A stretch of DNA of 64,000 nt, from assembly GCF_004210375.1 (NCBI RefSeq), contig NC_134837.1, positions 160,869,310 to 160,933,309 of the forward strand, read 5' to 3'. This document shows positions 23,110-36,400 of this stretch, in pieces; positions within the stretch are counted from its first letter, which is position 1; each line of letters opens with the position of its first letter. The stretch is from Tachypleus tridentatus (taxonomy: Eukaryota > Arthropoda > Merostomata > Xiphosura > Limulidae). Made by a program: the position numbers and the translations under genes. The notes below the pieces were generated by a model. That model was not told where the DNA came from. It was given only the letters and a program-made list of their open reading frames with translations, and did no database searches.

Positions 23110-26100
23110 TTTGTGTCCCTATGGACAAAACAGGTGGAAATGCTAACACGCTTAGTAACTGATCTGCTAGTGAGGGAACACCGGTCTCCTTTCCTTCAAT
23201 CACAAACATCGAGAGATAATTCAACCTATAATATAGACCTGTAGAACATTCATTCGTTTACGTCGCTGCAGTCAATCCACCTCCCTTGCTTGTTAAGAAG
23301 TTTGACAGTAAGTTGAATTTTAATATCTTGGAGTTTCTTCAAAGTTGAGAGAGACATTTCTTTGTGTATCGAGTACCTCCGAATAAATGGGTGATGGAAC
23401 TTGAGGCCTAATGTTTGAAATGAAGGTAACTAGAATGGTGGAAGGATTCCGGATCTGAAATTGCTTTTAAACACTGATGATAATTTAAATAATTATTAAC
23501 TAATTTGTATTCAGTGGTGTTAGATAATATCGAACTAGCTAAAACATACTTTACTGGAAAGTACCACCTAATAAATAGAAGTTAGTGAAACGTTTATTTG
23601 GAAAACTGTGAAAACTTGTAAACTAAGAAACTTACACTAAATAAATAGAAAATATGAAGTGTGCTATATTAAAATTTCATTTCTGTTTGCGAAAATACTC
23701 GGGACATCACTTTCTTATATCTATTTCTTATGTGCTTAACCTTACGAAACAACAGAAGCTTCGCCATAAAATTTTACCAATGAACTTTTAATAGCAAAGT
23801 GATCAAAACCAAGTACCATAATAGATTACTGTGATACTTTACTTGTAATAAAATAGAGTACTTATCTATGCGTTATTTTAAGAAAATAAAAAGATATAAA
23901 CAAGAAACAATAAATGGAAGGCAATTGTCAAAAACGAAAGCATGGATCAAAGGAGGTATTTTGAGTCCCGAAAAATAAAACCCTCCATTAACTATTTAAC
24001 AACTAAAACAGATCCGATACAACTAGCAATAAAAATTAACGGTATGAAAGTAGTAGGTGCTACATATATAAACTTGCCGGGATTATACAATACTGAATAA
24101 AAAATATGTGAAAACAAATCAACAGAAATAATCCAATACTTCAACTAAAAACTTGGAGTAAAGATTAAATGTGTCTTGCTGATCGAAAGACGAACTGTCA
24201 ACTGTAAAATATATTAGTAACAAAAACATTATGGGCCAATGTTTCGTTGTTGTCAACAATTTGGCTTTTTCTTTATTAAACTAGACTTCATTCAGCAAAA
24301 CGAAGCAACCTTTAACCTCTTCACAAATGTTTTTGAATTAAATGTACCATTTGCTAGACCTGACTCTCAGACTGAAATGATTCTACCTAAAGAAATACAG
24401 TGTCCACGCTTAAATAGTAAAGACTGTGAACAATTATAGCAATAACTTTAACAATACACCTGGCCTGAGATACTTGTCTGAACATAGAAAAATCAATGTT
24501 TAGTAAACTTCAGTGTTATTCTCTCACTAAATTTGTAATTTAGTACTACATGATCAATTGGGTGAAACGCTTCATGATGTGTTAAATGAACTTTCCAATT
24601 CTTGGAATTCTCCGGTAGTTATTGTAAAGAAGCCTAATTATTTTAGGTTTTGTTTGAACTACAAGAACTTAAGTCAAGTCTAAGAATCTGACCACTATCC
24701 ATTGCCTTCATATAAGTGATATTTTGAATTTTTTCATCAAGAGCAACTTGTATCAGTGTGCTATCAAAACTGCTAACAGACTTTCTCAATCTAAAGTGAT
24801 GCCTTTTTGTCTTCAAAATACACCTATTACCTTTCAAAGATTAACGTTTAAGGCTTTAGCAAGAGCAACTGGATGTTTCAAAGCTTATATTGATGATATT
24901 ATAATGTTGTCACTCACATTTGAATAACGCTTAAAATATCTTTAATTGGATTTCTAGAAGCTACGTACAGCTAATCTTACTGTAAAAGTTTCTAAAAGTA
25001 AATTTTGTCCATCAGAAGTATCATATTTAGGATGTAAACTCTCTTCTCAGGAAATAGACAAAAATGATAACAAATTGGAAAATGCTACAGGCTTCCCACC
25101 TCCAAGAGTTAAGCACATTTTTGAGTATGTGTTTCTAGTACAAGTAGTTAATTCCAGACAATTGCTGGATCTTTGTATCAGTTATGAAGGAAGCACATCA
25201 GGTGGAAATGTAACTCCTCATGTGAGGATGCATTTCAGAAATTTTATCAGGTTTTATGTGAATCCGCTATCTTGTAACTTTTAAGAAAAAGTGAACACTA
25301 TTTGTTTTTCTACTAATGCTTCAAATGTTGTATTAGGAGCAGTTATATGTCAGAAGGGTGTCATGGTATATGTCAATATAGAAGTTAACTCTTTAGATAG
25401 AATCTATATTACTACAGAGTTATAATATCTAGCCATTGCCTGGGCTAATGAAAAATTTAAAATATACGTATACCAAGACGAACTTACGGTTATAAATGTC
25501 CATGGTGCCAGTCTAGACATCCTGTCGACCTCCAGGAGAAACTCCAGAATTGAGCGTCAGTAAGCTATCACCTAGACTTCTTGCAATTGTCAATATTAAC
25601 TTTGGAAGACAACTGGCTACTGAACGCGCTAAAGATGCTCAATGTAAGCATATATACTTTTATTTTAAAACTGGAATATTACCAAATGATATTACCTACA
25701 AAGAAATAACTGCGAAGATGATTATAAAAACTATTTAATAATGAATACTTGTGTATATATGGTCTGCCACAGACTCTTGTATCTGATAATGGCCCACAGT
25801 TTGTGTCTGATTTGATTGATGCAACTTGTAAAACTATTGCAATTAAATGCATCTTTACAACTTCATATCATCTTTAGCCTTATATTATTGAAAAAGTAAT
25901 TTGAAATATTGTTAGAATAATATCTGTTTATACTGAAAAAAAATCAAACTTGGAAAAATCATTTATATGCTATTTCTCTGGACATTAAAGTTTCTATTCA
26001 TGAATCAACAGGTTACAACCAGCCAAACTTCACTTGGAACGTGAGATCTTCCTTCGTGGAACCGACTGATAAAATACCCAACAGCGCCTCAAATCACAGA

Positions 26101-26300
26101 TCAACGAACAGAAGAAATGCAAAATATCATACAAGAGGAAATATGCAACGTTGAAAAGGCTCAGAAGTAACATCAACAAGCCAACAACCACAGGAGACGC
26201 TTAAGCACGTTGTAAGTAGATTGTAGTTAAAAGGTGATCATAGATTTAGAATCATGAAAGACACATCCTTTAACTTCTGCAGTAAATAATTTTCTTCCAA
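23110..26300 (+). mobile_element. Ty3/gypsy retrotransposon internal region, heavily decayed
   Basis: Plus-strand fragments appear in pol order. Reverse transcriptase is at about 24590-24930 (SPVVIVKKPNYFRFCLNYKN, KVMPFCLQNTPITFQRLTF, FKAYIDDIIMLSLTFE). RNase H is at about 25310-25450 (TNASNVVLGAVICQKGV). Integrase is at about 25755-25870 (GLPQTLVSDNGPQFVSDLID). A weak gag-like stretch (VPPNKWVMELEA) is near 23370 and a possible protease remnant near 24030. Stops and frameshifts interrupt every domain. The related repeat at 26800-27440 is probably its 3' LTR; no 5' LTR was seen. Confidence 0.75.
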
Positions 26301-26799
26301 AATTTTCTCCGAGAAGAAAGAGGCCTTCCAATACTAGAAAGTGTGTTACTTCAATAGTGTATGAATTAAAAGATCTTTAATCTGGTGCGAGTATAGGCTG
26401 ATTTAATATTTCTAACATAAATATATATATATTTCTTCACTAACAATTATCTCGACAGTCGTTTCAGTCTCCCACCCCCACTCCAAAAACAATTTCTTTT
26501 GGTGTGTTCACTTCTCATCCTTCAACAGATCCTTTCAATGACTTACCTCTATCTATAGCTTTCGGTCCTAGTTGATGATTCAAAAATCTGAATTGTATTT
26601 TCCTTATAAAGTATCTATACTTAAACTGTAAAGGATTCATTAAGTCAGTTGTACATGTATATAAGTGCCAACGTTTGTTTCTGTATAGTTGTATTTTTTT
26701 ATTCTCGAAATTTGTAGAACTTTCTTGAGTGTAAAAATCGACAATGCTTGTTTGACGAAAACACGATAGAACATTGTCGAAATTTCTTGAAACTCGCGT

Positions 26800-27440
26800 G
26801 ATTCCTATAAACAGCGACAAGCCGAAAGACGGAAGAGGAGATTATTATTGGACAGCTATAGTCAGTGTGCTATTGGTCTCGGAAGCTATAACTGAGATTA
26901 ACATCTATTATTCGGAAACTGCATAATTTGACTAGGAGCATTTATAGATTTCGAACATTACAAATCGCTCAACTTCAGTGAATTACTTCGGTGGTTAGTA
27001 GTTCTACGGGGACATTACATATTGTGGTAAAAGGTTATCGGTACTTTAAGCTTAGCTAGATGTCAAAAGAAGTATACAAGTGTATCTACAAAGAATTAAT
27101 TTGTTCGTCATGGACCTGAATCATCGATAAATTATTTAGTTCTAGACCGGATATAAGACTTATTATCGTTTGTAAGCTGTAAAATTCTTGTATATAAACT
27201 ATAAGTTGTAATAACTATTAGTAATAACCGCCATTATAAATTGTTTTGTTTTTATGTTTATGCGTTAAAATATATTTGTCTTAAAAAAAGGAAATTGGTT
27301 GTATCAGTCTTGTTGGTGAATACCATAAACTTGATACATGTTAACAATTAATTAGCTTCTAAATTAAAACTTCCGGTTGTTTGAGATAGCAATACGTAAC
27401 GTACATAACGTAATAAATCAAAAATTCTCCCGATTTAAAT
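26800..27440 (+). repeat. Probable 3' LTR of the decayed Ty3/gypsy element
   Basis: Aligns with the solo repeat at 9310-10015 and lies directly downstream of the integrase remnant in the correct orientation. Shared blocks include TTTAGTTCTAGACC, TTGTATATAAA and ATTATAAATT. Limits are approximate. Confidence 0.55.
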
Positions 27441-27554
27441 AATAATACATAGCAAAGTATAAAGAAGGAGTAAAATTAAGGATATGGATATGGGGATATT
27501 TTATACCAAGTGATTACTGTTATCAGTTCAAGAGGGAAGACACGTGATATACTA

Positions 27555-27962
27555 TTGGGTTGAGGAATAAATCGTGAGCGTTTTTTCAAGTTAAAAAAAT
27601 ATATTCATAAATGAAACGCTTTCGCAAAATATTTTATGTCATTTGGTAGATAAATTTTTGCTCTAATAGATGGTGTGTTTGATTTTTATATGTCTTTAAT
27701 TTTTGCTTTCATTTTCAGCTCATTAAATGGAATGTCAAGTGGACAAAATCAAGCATTTTCGACACCATCTGCTTTTCGCATTTAATTTCTTGCAATTTCG
27801 TTTACAACAATCCATACTATATACCTAGGTATTACATGAAATAAAGTATCATAATAAATGTTTTGGGTGTAATGTGTTCATGCATTGAAGTATTGTATAG
27901 TCTTGCATGTAATGCTTGAATGAAATTATTTAAAAACGCTCACGAATTATTCCTCAACCTGA
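27555..27962 (+). mobile_element. Mariner-derived MITE with terminal inverted repeats
   Basis: The ends TTGGGTTGAGGAATAAATCG and its reverse complement (TGAGGAATAATTCGTGAGCG) form inverted repeats of about 30 bases, bounded by TA at 27553-27554 and 27963-27964. Inside, an ATG at 27727 opens MECQVDKIKHFRHHLLFAFN, like the start of a mariner transposase, then stops. This is an internal-deletion derivative that cannot move by itself. Confidence 0.85.
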
Positions 27963-28096
27963 TATATTCTATTTTTCTTATTATGGTTGTGTTTATCGTT
28001 TATTTATTATTTCCTTCCATCGTTTACTTTGTCCATGAATTTTAGTTGGATTAAAACGCTAACTTACCGTTTAGCTAATCATTTGTATTTTGAGTA

Positions 28097-28215
28097 ATCT
28101 TCCACTGGGACAGCGGTAAGTCTACGGATTTACAACTCTAAAATCAGGGGTTTGGTTTCCCTTGGTAGACACATCAGATAGCCTGATATAGCTTTGCTAG
28201 AAGAAAAACAAACAC
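28097..28215 (+). mobile_element. SINE family C copy
   Basis: CACTGGGACAGCGGTAAGTC, ATTTACAACTCTAAAATCAG and tail GCTTTGCTAGAAGAAAAACA match the family C copies near 29.65 and 51.5 kb. Confidence 0.7.
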
Positions 28216-28620
28216 ATTCACACACTATTTTGAGTAAATATGTATGTATGATGACGTAAATATCCCAGTAATGTAGCAGAAAAATATGTAAATTTATGAT
28301 CACATAAAGCTGTACTTTTGTGATCAACTCAATGAATAAATACCCTGTTAGAAGCTTCACCAAAAGAGTGTCACAAAACAGATAGTGAATTATTTATGTT
28401 TATTTTCTGTATTGTTATTAATATTTAAAGGTATTTTTGGAATACTGCATTAGTTTTTTTTCTGGTTTTTCCCAGATTCTACTTCTTGAAATAATATTGA
28501 TATTTATGATATGTCTTTTGTTAATATTAGTGCCAAGTCTTGGCCGGGTACTTGTTTATTAGCTGAGTTATGGTAAGTGTTGATTTTATTTCTAAGTGTT
28601 GTTGTTTTTGAATTCTAATT

Positions 28621-28990
28621 GTAGGGGCGAGTCCATTTTGTACCGTTACAACTGGTGAGTTCGAATCCTGGTCATCAAACATGATGATCGTTTCATCCGT
28701 GGGAACATTATAATGTTGCAGTCAATCCCATTGTTCGTTGAAACAGAGTAGCTTAAGAGATGGCGGTATGAGGACGGGCCCTCAGTAGCACAATAGTATG
28801 TCTGCAGACTTACCTGTAATGGTAGAGCACAGATAGCTCATTGTTCAGCTTTGTACTTAACTACAAACAACATAAAAAAGCTGTTTATTGGTGGTGTTGA
28901 CTAATTGCCTTTTCTCTACTATATCACTGCTAATTTAGAGACGGCTTGCACAGATAACACTCGAGTAGCTTTGTGCAAAATTCAAAGTAA
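28621..28990 (+). mobile_element. SINE family A copy interrupted by a family B SINE
   Basis: The head has GTTCGAATCCTGGTC and the body GTCAATCCCATTGTTCG up to GAGATGGCGGT. Then a family B copy intervenes (about 28774-28872: GCACAATAGTATGTCTGCAG, AGAGCACAGATAGCTCATTG), and family A resumes at GGTGGTGTTGACTAATTGCC. Confidence 0.7.
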
Positions 28991-29649
28991 ACATTTTGTT
29001 CACGTCTACATTATTTATTATAAGGCACTAGAATATTGTTAAATATAACTTTCTAAGATGCAAAATGAGTGAACTCGCTTAAAAACAGCAGCATTTCATA
29101 GCACAATGATACGATGAAACCTTCAGATAGTTAGCATACATGTATTCCTGCCTTCTGGTAGCTAAGAGGTAAGTAGGTGATGATATAGTGATAAAAATAG
29201 GATTTAGATACCCGTTGTAGGCACACACGGATGACTTATTGAGTAGTTTGAGCTTGAAAGCAAAAAATAATTAGTTAAATTATATCCAAACAAATCATTG
29301 GGTGAAACACCCGAACCACCAATAACTTTATTCAATGGGATATATTTTTGTACCATGTTTCTGGTTTCACTACACGTCATAGCATTAAAAATATTAGGAA
29401 CATAGATGGGTTTATGAGTTGTCTAGAAATCAATTTAGAAACTTTAAATAGACATTTCAGATAAAATATATAGATGTGTTTTAAGGTTTTTCATAAACTA
29501 TTCACATATGAGGCAAGGTAAAAACATTTATTTTTATATATAAGCATACAGTACAACGACAAAAAGATCTCCTGTGAAATATGTCCTGAAAAGGCAATTA
29601 AAATGCCAGTAATATTTTTATTCTTTTATGTTGATTTAGATGTTAGCCA

Positions 29650-29725
29650 GTGGGACAGCAGTAAGTTTACAGATTTACAACGCTAAAATCTGGGTTTCGA
29701 TTTCCCACGGTAAATACAGCATATA
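29650..29725 (+). mobile_element. SINE family C fragment
   Basis: CAGTGGGACAGCAGTAAGTT and GCTAAAATCTGGGTTTCGAT match the head of family C; the tail is not preserved. Confidence 0.6.
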
Positions 29726-30275
29726 ACCAAAGTTTTTAGATATTTCACTAATGTGTTTGTTTTCCTTTTCTATGAAAACTACACAACTGTGAAAAACAAT
29801 CGTGGTAAATAGAAATTCAGAAAAATGTAACAGCTACTTGCTTTAAAACTAAATAAGGTCATATCTTGGTGTAACATAATAAATATTAATTTGTTATTAA
29901 ATATTATGGATCACAGATACATGCAATTAGTGACATGAACGTTCTTCATTTCTCCTTAAACTTATTTGAAAAAGAGTAGATACAAAATCTGCGTTGTTTC
30001 ATGTGATAATAAACACTGTAAGGCGTTTGTAAATAATTGGAATATTGTCACACTTCAATCTAACCTTAATTTAACAAAATAAAGTTTGTACGCCTTCAAT
30101 ATATTATCATCAGTTTCATAATTTTCTCATTGTTCTAATTTGTTACGTCAAGTCATAGTCAGCCAATCAGTGATTCGAACAATATACGATCTCCAGAGTT
30201 CGTTTTCAATTAAATTTTTAACAACGAAACGGTTAAATTATAATTTATCACCATCTAAAGTTTTCACAGTTTACT

Positions 30276-30495
30276 TTACTTTGATTTACGTAAGAATATC
30301 TCAGCAAGAAACACGATAAACGATAAACAGTGTCCAATACCCAAGATAACAAAAACTGAAACTGTTTCGTTAATGTTGATAGGAACTAAGTCTTGCTTGT
30401 TTATCCCATCTGTTAATCGACAGCTGGAGTTAGTTACGGTCCAAAACTTATCTCTCCATCTCTCTGTTATGCCCATGGCGTTCAACCAAAATATA
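30276..30495 (-). CDS. Ionotropic receptor exon 11, end of S2 and M4
   Basis: The acceptor has a strong pyrimidine tract (TTTATTTCCTCTAG|TATA). It encodes WLNAMGITERWRDKFW, a CRLTDG turn and the M4 helix VSVFVILGIGHCLSFIVFLA. The stop is TAA at 30278-30276. No canonical AATAAA was seen in the first 200 bases downstream; a GATAAA variant lies at 30243-30248. Confidence 0.9.
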
Positions 30496-33400
30496 CTAGA
30501 GGAAATAAAAAAAGTGAGGTTTGGTCATTCGTTTCTCTTTACCATTAATTGTATTGAAAATGTTTACAGTTTCTTATTTTATGGTATATTTTCCGTTTTA
30601 TATTCCCTTCTCAAATAGTAAGTACTTTGTTATATTATGTTTTAACAAATATTTCCTTACTTAGGTATAAAATCTTAAAAAAATATAAATTATTATAAAA
30701 CTTCATTTCCGAGAATTTTGTTCAGTGTTTATCTTTAGTTTTCAAGTTCAATCCTCGAGACGTTCTAGTTCTATTCTGTTGAGAAGTTTTATTTTTATAT
30801 TCTACTTTTACCAGAAATGGAATCTTGGAGATTTTTTGTATATTTTTCAAGTTAATGATCGTAATCATCATAAATATCTAAAGCGCCTGATTTGGTGACT
30901 GTACAAGAACTGATAGGATAGTCTGAAAATTTAAAATTATGTCTTTTTTTCTGGAACAATTATAGCTTCTCAGTGGCATATGATTATGACAAGTTAATCA
31001 ATGCAAAATTGTCAGCACATAGGTTTATTAATAGTAATGACGCAAGAAAAGGTTTATAATAAATTTTCTCAGCATGACATCAATAAAGATCTATATAGCA
31101 TAGCAACAAGTTTGCTGGAAAAATTATGTCAAACTCCAAGATGTATATGTTTCATAGAAAAGTGTGATCCTTTTTCTAAATGTTTCCTGTACAAAATATC
31201 AATTGATAAGGCTCAGATACAAGAATTTTAAGAACATTTAAATAAATAAAAATTCCAATTAAAGACTAAAGTGAAAAGAATATATAATATATTACAGAGC
31301 CAGATCTGCTATATCCTGTACCGACGAAGCCTTTTGTCCAATACTAAGGCTATTCAGATCAGCTATAGTACGAAAAACATAATAATGGTTCTGATGCTAA
31401 TTGTATCATTAAGCTGCTTCAATGATAACTGTTTTGGTGTGAAGTTATAAAACTTGAGTGATTGTTATTTTTATCAGTTTTATTTAAATCACTACACATC
31501 CGAATTGGGATAAGGAATGTTACAGTTTTCTGAAGGCCTTCGTATAGTTACTTTTATGACATTATTGTAGATAAATTGGTACATAATATGCTTTATTATA
31601 TCATAAACTATGATCTTATATTTTGTTTATTACACTAATCATAATTACTGTTATTCCTTTGGATTCGGCTTACTTCATATTCTGCTACTGTCCATAGACA
31701 ATCATGATTTTGGTAGTGTCACATTTCTAGATGTTGACAATCTAGACTGACACTTCCACAGTCAATACATGATAAACTTGTGGAGCAGAGACACTATCCT
31801 TTACTACCTTAAAATTACATGAATATTTTTTTATTAATAATTCTTCAAAATATTTAATATTTTTCATAATAGGTCAGTTAAGTAATAGGATTGGGAAGTT
31901 TAACCATTGAAAATACAGGACAATATTTCCTAAGTTAACGTGACAAATGATATTAATTTTTCAAACTGTGCGAATATTGATAAATTTCTTACTATTTATT
32001 AAATATTTTTCTAAACGGGCTATCGTACTGAAAGGCTATGGCCCAGTTAGAAGGAAAAAGTTCCTCTTTGGCGATGTAGAAATCACACACAGTGCTGGAT
32101 CCATCAGAAAGCTGTCGCATCTTATAATCCATCATGGCTTCCTCATTAATCCAGGCCACAGAGCCATTCCTCACAAGCTTCATAATGCTGCCATCATCGA
32201 GACTCAAAACACCGTACTGAATATTAGTTTCCCAGAGTGTTCTAAAATACTCGGACCTCTAAATAAATTGATGAAAAGAAAAGAAAACTTTTGAAACAAG
32301 GTAGTTTCAAATTTCGTGAAAATTTTTCTTTAGGTTGTTTATGGGTTTTTCTTAAAACTTGTGGCTTATGATTCCTTTTTTAAATAAGTTACCAGTGCGT
32401 AGTAAAATACTTAATTCAATTTTTTGACTTCTTACTCAAAAGTAAACTTAGTTATGGCAATCGAAATCAAAATAGAACTAAATTAATTATCTGAATATAC
32501 AATAAAACTCAGAAGACGCACAATAAAGTACATTACTTAACCCTCTTTTTTAAAGATAATTATTGGCATAGTATATGCTAGCGAACAGGAGCTGTAACTG
32601 TGTTGTCATCCGTAATTTTTATTAAAATGAAAACGATTTCAGTACTGTAAATATATTAAAATACTGAACAAACTTACAAATATTCTTCAACCGTTTTTAT
32701 AAGCTTAAAGTATTGTTCCAGTGAGTTAAATGTCCACTGCAGAAAGGAGAAATAACCAACAAAGTCTCATAGTTTATTTAACGTGAAGTTAATCAGGTTT
32801 TGCAGCAATAAGATGACTACATGTAACATACGAAGAAAATTATTTGGGAACAGCTCAAAATTGAGCTGTTGTATGTGGTATTTGAGATTTACAAACCTTA
32901 AAGTAACTATGAGCCAAAGATCCATTTGATACAACTAGTTGAAATGAAGGATACTTTGAGGTGAAGCCTTCTAAAGTATTCACTGGACTTTCAGTTTTCT
33001 TAAGACTTAAAGTAGACGTTAGATTTCCACTGTAGACAGAGCTGAAAATAACCATAGTAAACCACCAAGCGGCCATTACTATTCTTGAACTCGCTGTTTC
33101 CGGCAACCAAGCACATCCTTGAGAGAATTAAACATAATACATTTTACAAAATGAAATTAAAGTACACGCATATATATATCCTAATTCTGTCCTGTTCGTA
33201 TACTTTTCGTCTCTTTTCTGTTGAGTATCAGAGAAGGTGTTTAATAATAATAATAATTATCGTCTCTGTTCTGTTGAGTATCAGAGTAAGTGTTTAATAA
33301 TAATAATAATTATCGTCTCTGTTCTGTTGAGTTTCAGAGTAGGTGTTTAATAATAATAATAATTTTCGTCTCTGTTCTGTTGAGTTTCAGAGTAGGTGTT

Positions 33401-36400
33401 TAATAATAATAATAATTTTCGTCTCTGTTCTGTTGAGTTTCAGAGTAGGTATTTAAAAAAAATAATAATTATCGTCTCTGTTCTGTTGAGTTTTAGAGTA
33501 GATGTTTAATAATAATAATTATTATCGTCTCTGTTCTGTTGAGTATCAAATTAGGTGTTTAATAATAATAATTATTATCCTCTCTGTTCTGTTGAGTATC
33601 AGAGTAAGTGTTTAATAATAATAATATATGAGACTGATTTAATCTTCTTCCATCTGGCAACTCTGCTTAGATCTATGACGTAATATTTTTTGTCTACAAG
33701 TTAAATTTTAGAAAGAGCTTGTTGTGAAGGACACAATATTTTCTATTTTTTTTATAACTGGGGAGTTACATATTGATAACGTTATTTCATATGATAACTT
33801 ACATTTGCTACATGAACGATTAAGGAATATTGTACTTTGTTACTTAAAAATAAGTCACATACATATGCATTTACTGCTAATAACAAAATTTTGAATTTGC
33901 ATAAAATAGTACAATAATTAATAAATTGAATAGAGCTAACTTTCGACAAAAATGATCTTTTAAAGTAACATTATGCGAGAAATGTCAGATTAGGTCTATT
34001 TAATGTTGGAAAAACGGCTCGGCATAACACTCGACTCGTAATCCGAGGGTCGCGGGGTTGAATCCCCTTCACACCAAACATGCTCACCCTTTCAGTCGTG
34101 GGGACGTTATAATGTCACGGTTAATCCCACTATTCGTTGGTAAAAGAGTAGGCCGAGAGTTGGCGGTGGGTGGTGATGACTAGCTGCCGTCCCTCTAGTC
34201 TTACACTGCAAAATTAGGGACAGGTAGCGCAGATAGCCCTCATGTAGCTTTGCGTGAAATTCAAAACAAACAAACCTTGAATAACAAGTTGTCGATACGA
34301 GTTTTCCAAACATTGTTCTACAAGTTCTACTACAGATGATGTTTCATTTTCTGATATATTGCTATACACAAAGGTGAAGAGAAACATGACAATTCCCAAA
34401 ACTAACATGGCAAAAACTAACGTGATCCAGAGCTGAAAAAATAAAAATTATGGTTAACGACACATAGAAATAAAATATTTTGTGAAATCACAATAAAAGA
34501 CACAAAGTAAGAAACTTAATACTATAAAAACTGTTATTTTCATCAAATAACTAATTTCAGGAACCACAAGAACCTCTTTTTAACATTTTAATATATTGTA
34601 TACATCCATATAAATACACACTTTTCCACTGATCTCCCTTTTTTGTTTGCTATAATTTATATTTTTTCCCGAGGTAAACAAAATGTCAGTGCAAATGCTA
34701 GCCTGTTTTCTCGTATATTCAAATTAGGTACATTAACGGTGATCGTGAATTTAATTTTAACCAAGCAAAATTAAACTTTGTTTCACGATTTGGCCCGGCA
34801 TGGCCAAGCGTGTTAAGTCGTGCGACTCGTAATCTGAGGATCGCGGGTTCGCATCCTCGTCGCACCAAAAATGCTCGCACTTTCAGCCGTGGGGGCGTTA
34901 TAATGTACGGTCAATCCCACTATTCGTTGGTAAAAGAGTAGCCCCAGAGTTGGCCGTGGGTGGTGGTGGCTAGCTGCCTTCCCTCTAGTCTTAAACTGCT
35001 AAATTAGGGACGACTAGCACAAATAGCTCTCGAGTAGCTTTGTGCGAAATTCAAAAACAAACAAGTTTCACGATTTTAATAATTACCTAAGTTTGCATTA
35101 AAAAAGTAAAATGTTTAGTCTTTTTTTGATAAGAAACATATTATTACAGGTTTCTTGTGCAAGATAGGGATAATGCATAACAGAAATAGAGATTGCTGTT
35201 ATATATATCATCAACACATGATCCATTTAATCAACCTTGTACGCCCTTCCTCAAAGCAGTGCCAATTCTTATGACTAATTCTTCCTGTTTTAATACTTTT
35301 GATAATTTTACACTCTTAACTGTTTACTGTATCAGAATTTTATATTACATGCAATTATTTCTGTCTTCTTTTGGCTATTTCTTCAGCTTATCCAAAGTCA
35401 CTATGTACAATTAAATATATGTAAAACTAACCATTACTGAGTAAGGTTCAAAAAGAATCCAGGCACGACTTAGAAAACTAGGCGATTTGTAAATGAATTT
35501 TGTGGTTTCGTAGAAAACAGGGTACGTGAAATCAACCACTTGAGCTCGTTCTACATCCCAAGAAAGATCCGCTACTGCCATGTCTGCCACCTAAAATGTT
35601 ACGTATTTTATTATCTATAGTAAGTATTGGAGAGTTGAATAACGCATCAGTTTTCAGAAGAAATTATTATTAGTACTTTTAGATTAATAGTTACACTGAT
35701 AATTACTAATCTCTAACAATTTATCATAACATCCTTATTTAGAGTTATTAACTACACACACAGGCTATCATAGCTGCAAACTTCAGTAAAATAGTATTTT
35801 AGAACAAAAGAAATGGTTTTCTAACCCTTTTGATGTTAAATGTTCTTAGAATAATCATTGAATAAAGTAAGTTTGAAAGATTCTGTGCTACACTATATAA
35901 TAAATTGTGTTTTCAATGTTGATTTATATTTTATTATTACATATATAAGTTAGTAAGTAAACAGATAAAATCATTTAAAACGTTCTTAGTAGAAGGAATG
36001 AACATATTATATATACATATTATTATTTATAAATAACATATCACTGTGCATTGATGTAGAAAAGTAAAGAAACAGTGCTGTAATACTTAAGTTCACACTG
36101 CTTTCGTAGTTCTCTCAAGGAATCCGGCATGGCCAAGCGTGTTTAGGCGTTCGACTTAACTTCCTGGTCGCACCAAACATACTCGCTCTCCCATGATGGT
36201 GCGACGGGGATTCGAACTAACGACACTCAGATTAACCCACCTGGCCATGCTGGGCCCCGAAAAGAACTAGCAGTGTCCAAAACTTGATTTATCTTTTTAG
36301 ATTACAAGTGTTTTTAGACATAAAAATGCAGGTTTGTTTTATCTTTTTCTTTCAGGTATTCGTGCAAAGTTACACAAGGGTTATATGAAATGATTGACTA

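Noticed and set aside
33209-33626. CRISPR-like array
   Set aside because: The units are tandem without unique spacers, in a eukaryotic intron; it is a minisatellite.
34792-34866. tRNA gene candidates (here and in all other family A SINE heads)
   Set aside because: The A and B boxes belong to SINE heads followed by the same body and tail in every case, with target-site duplications around the whole element.
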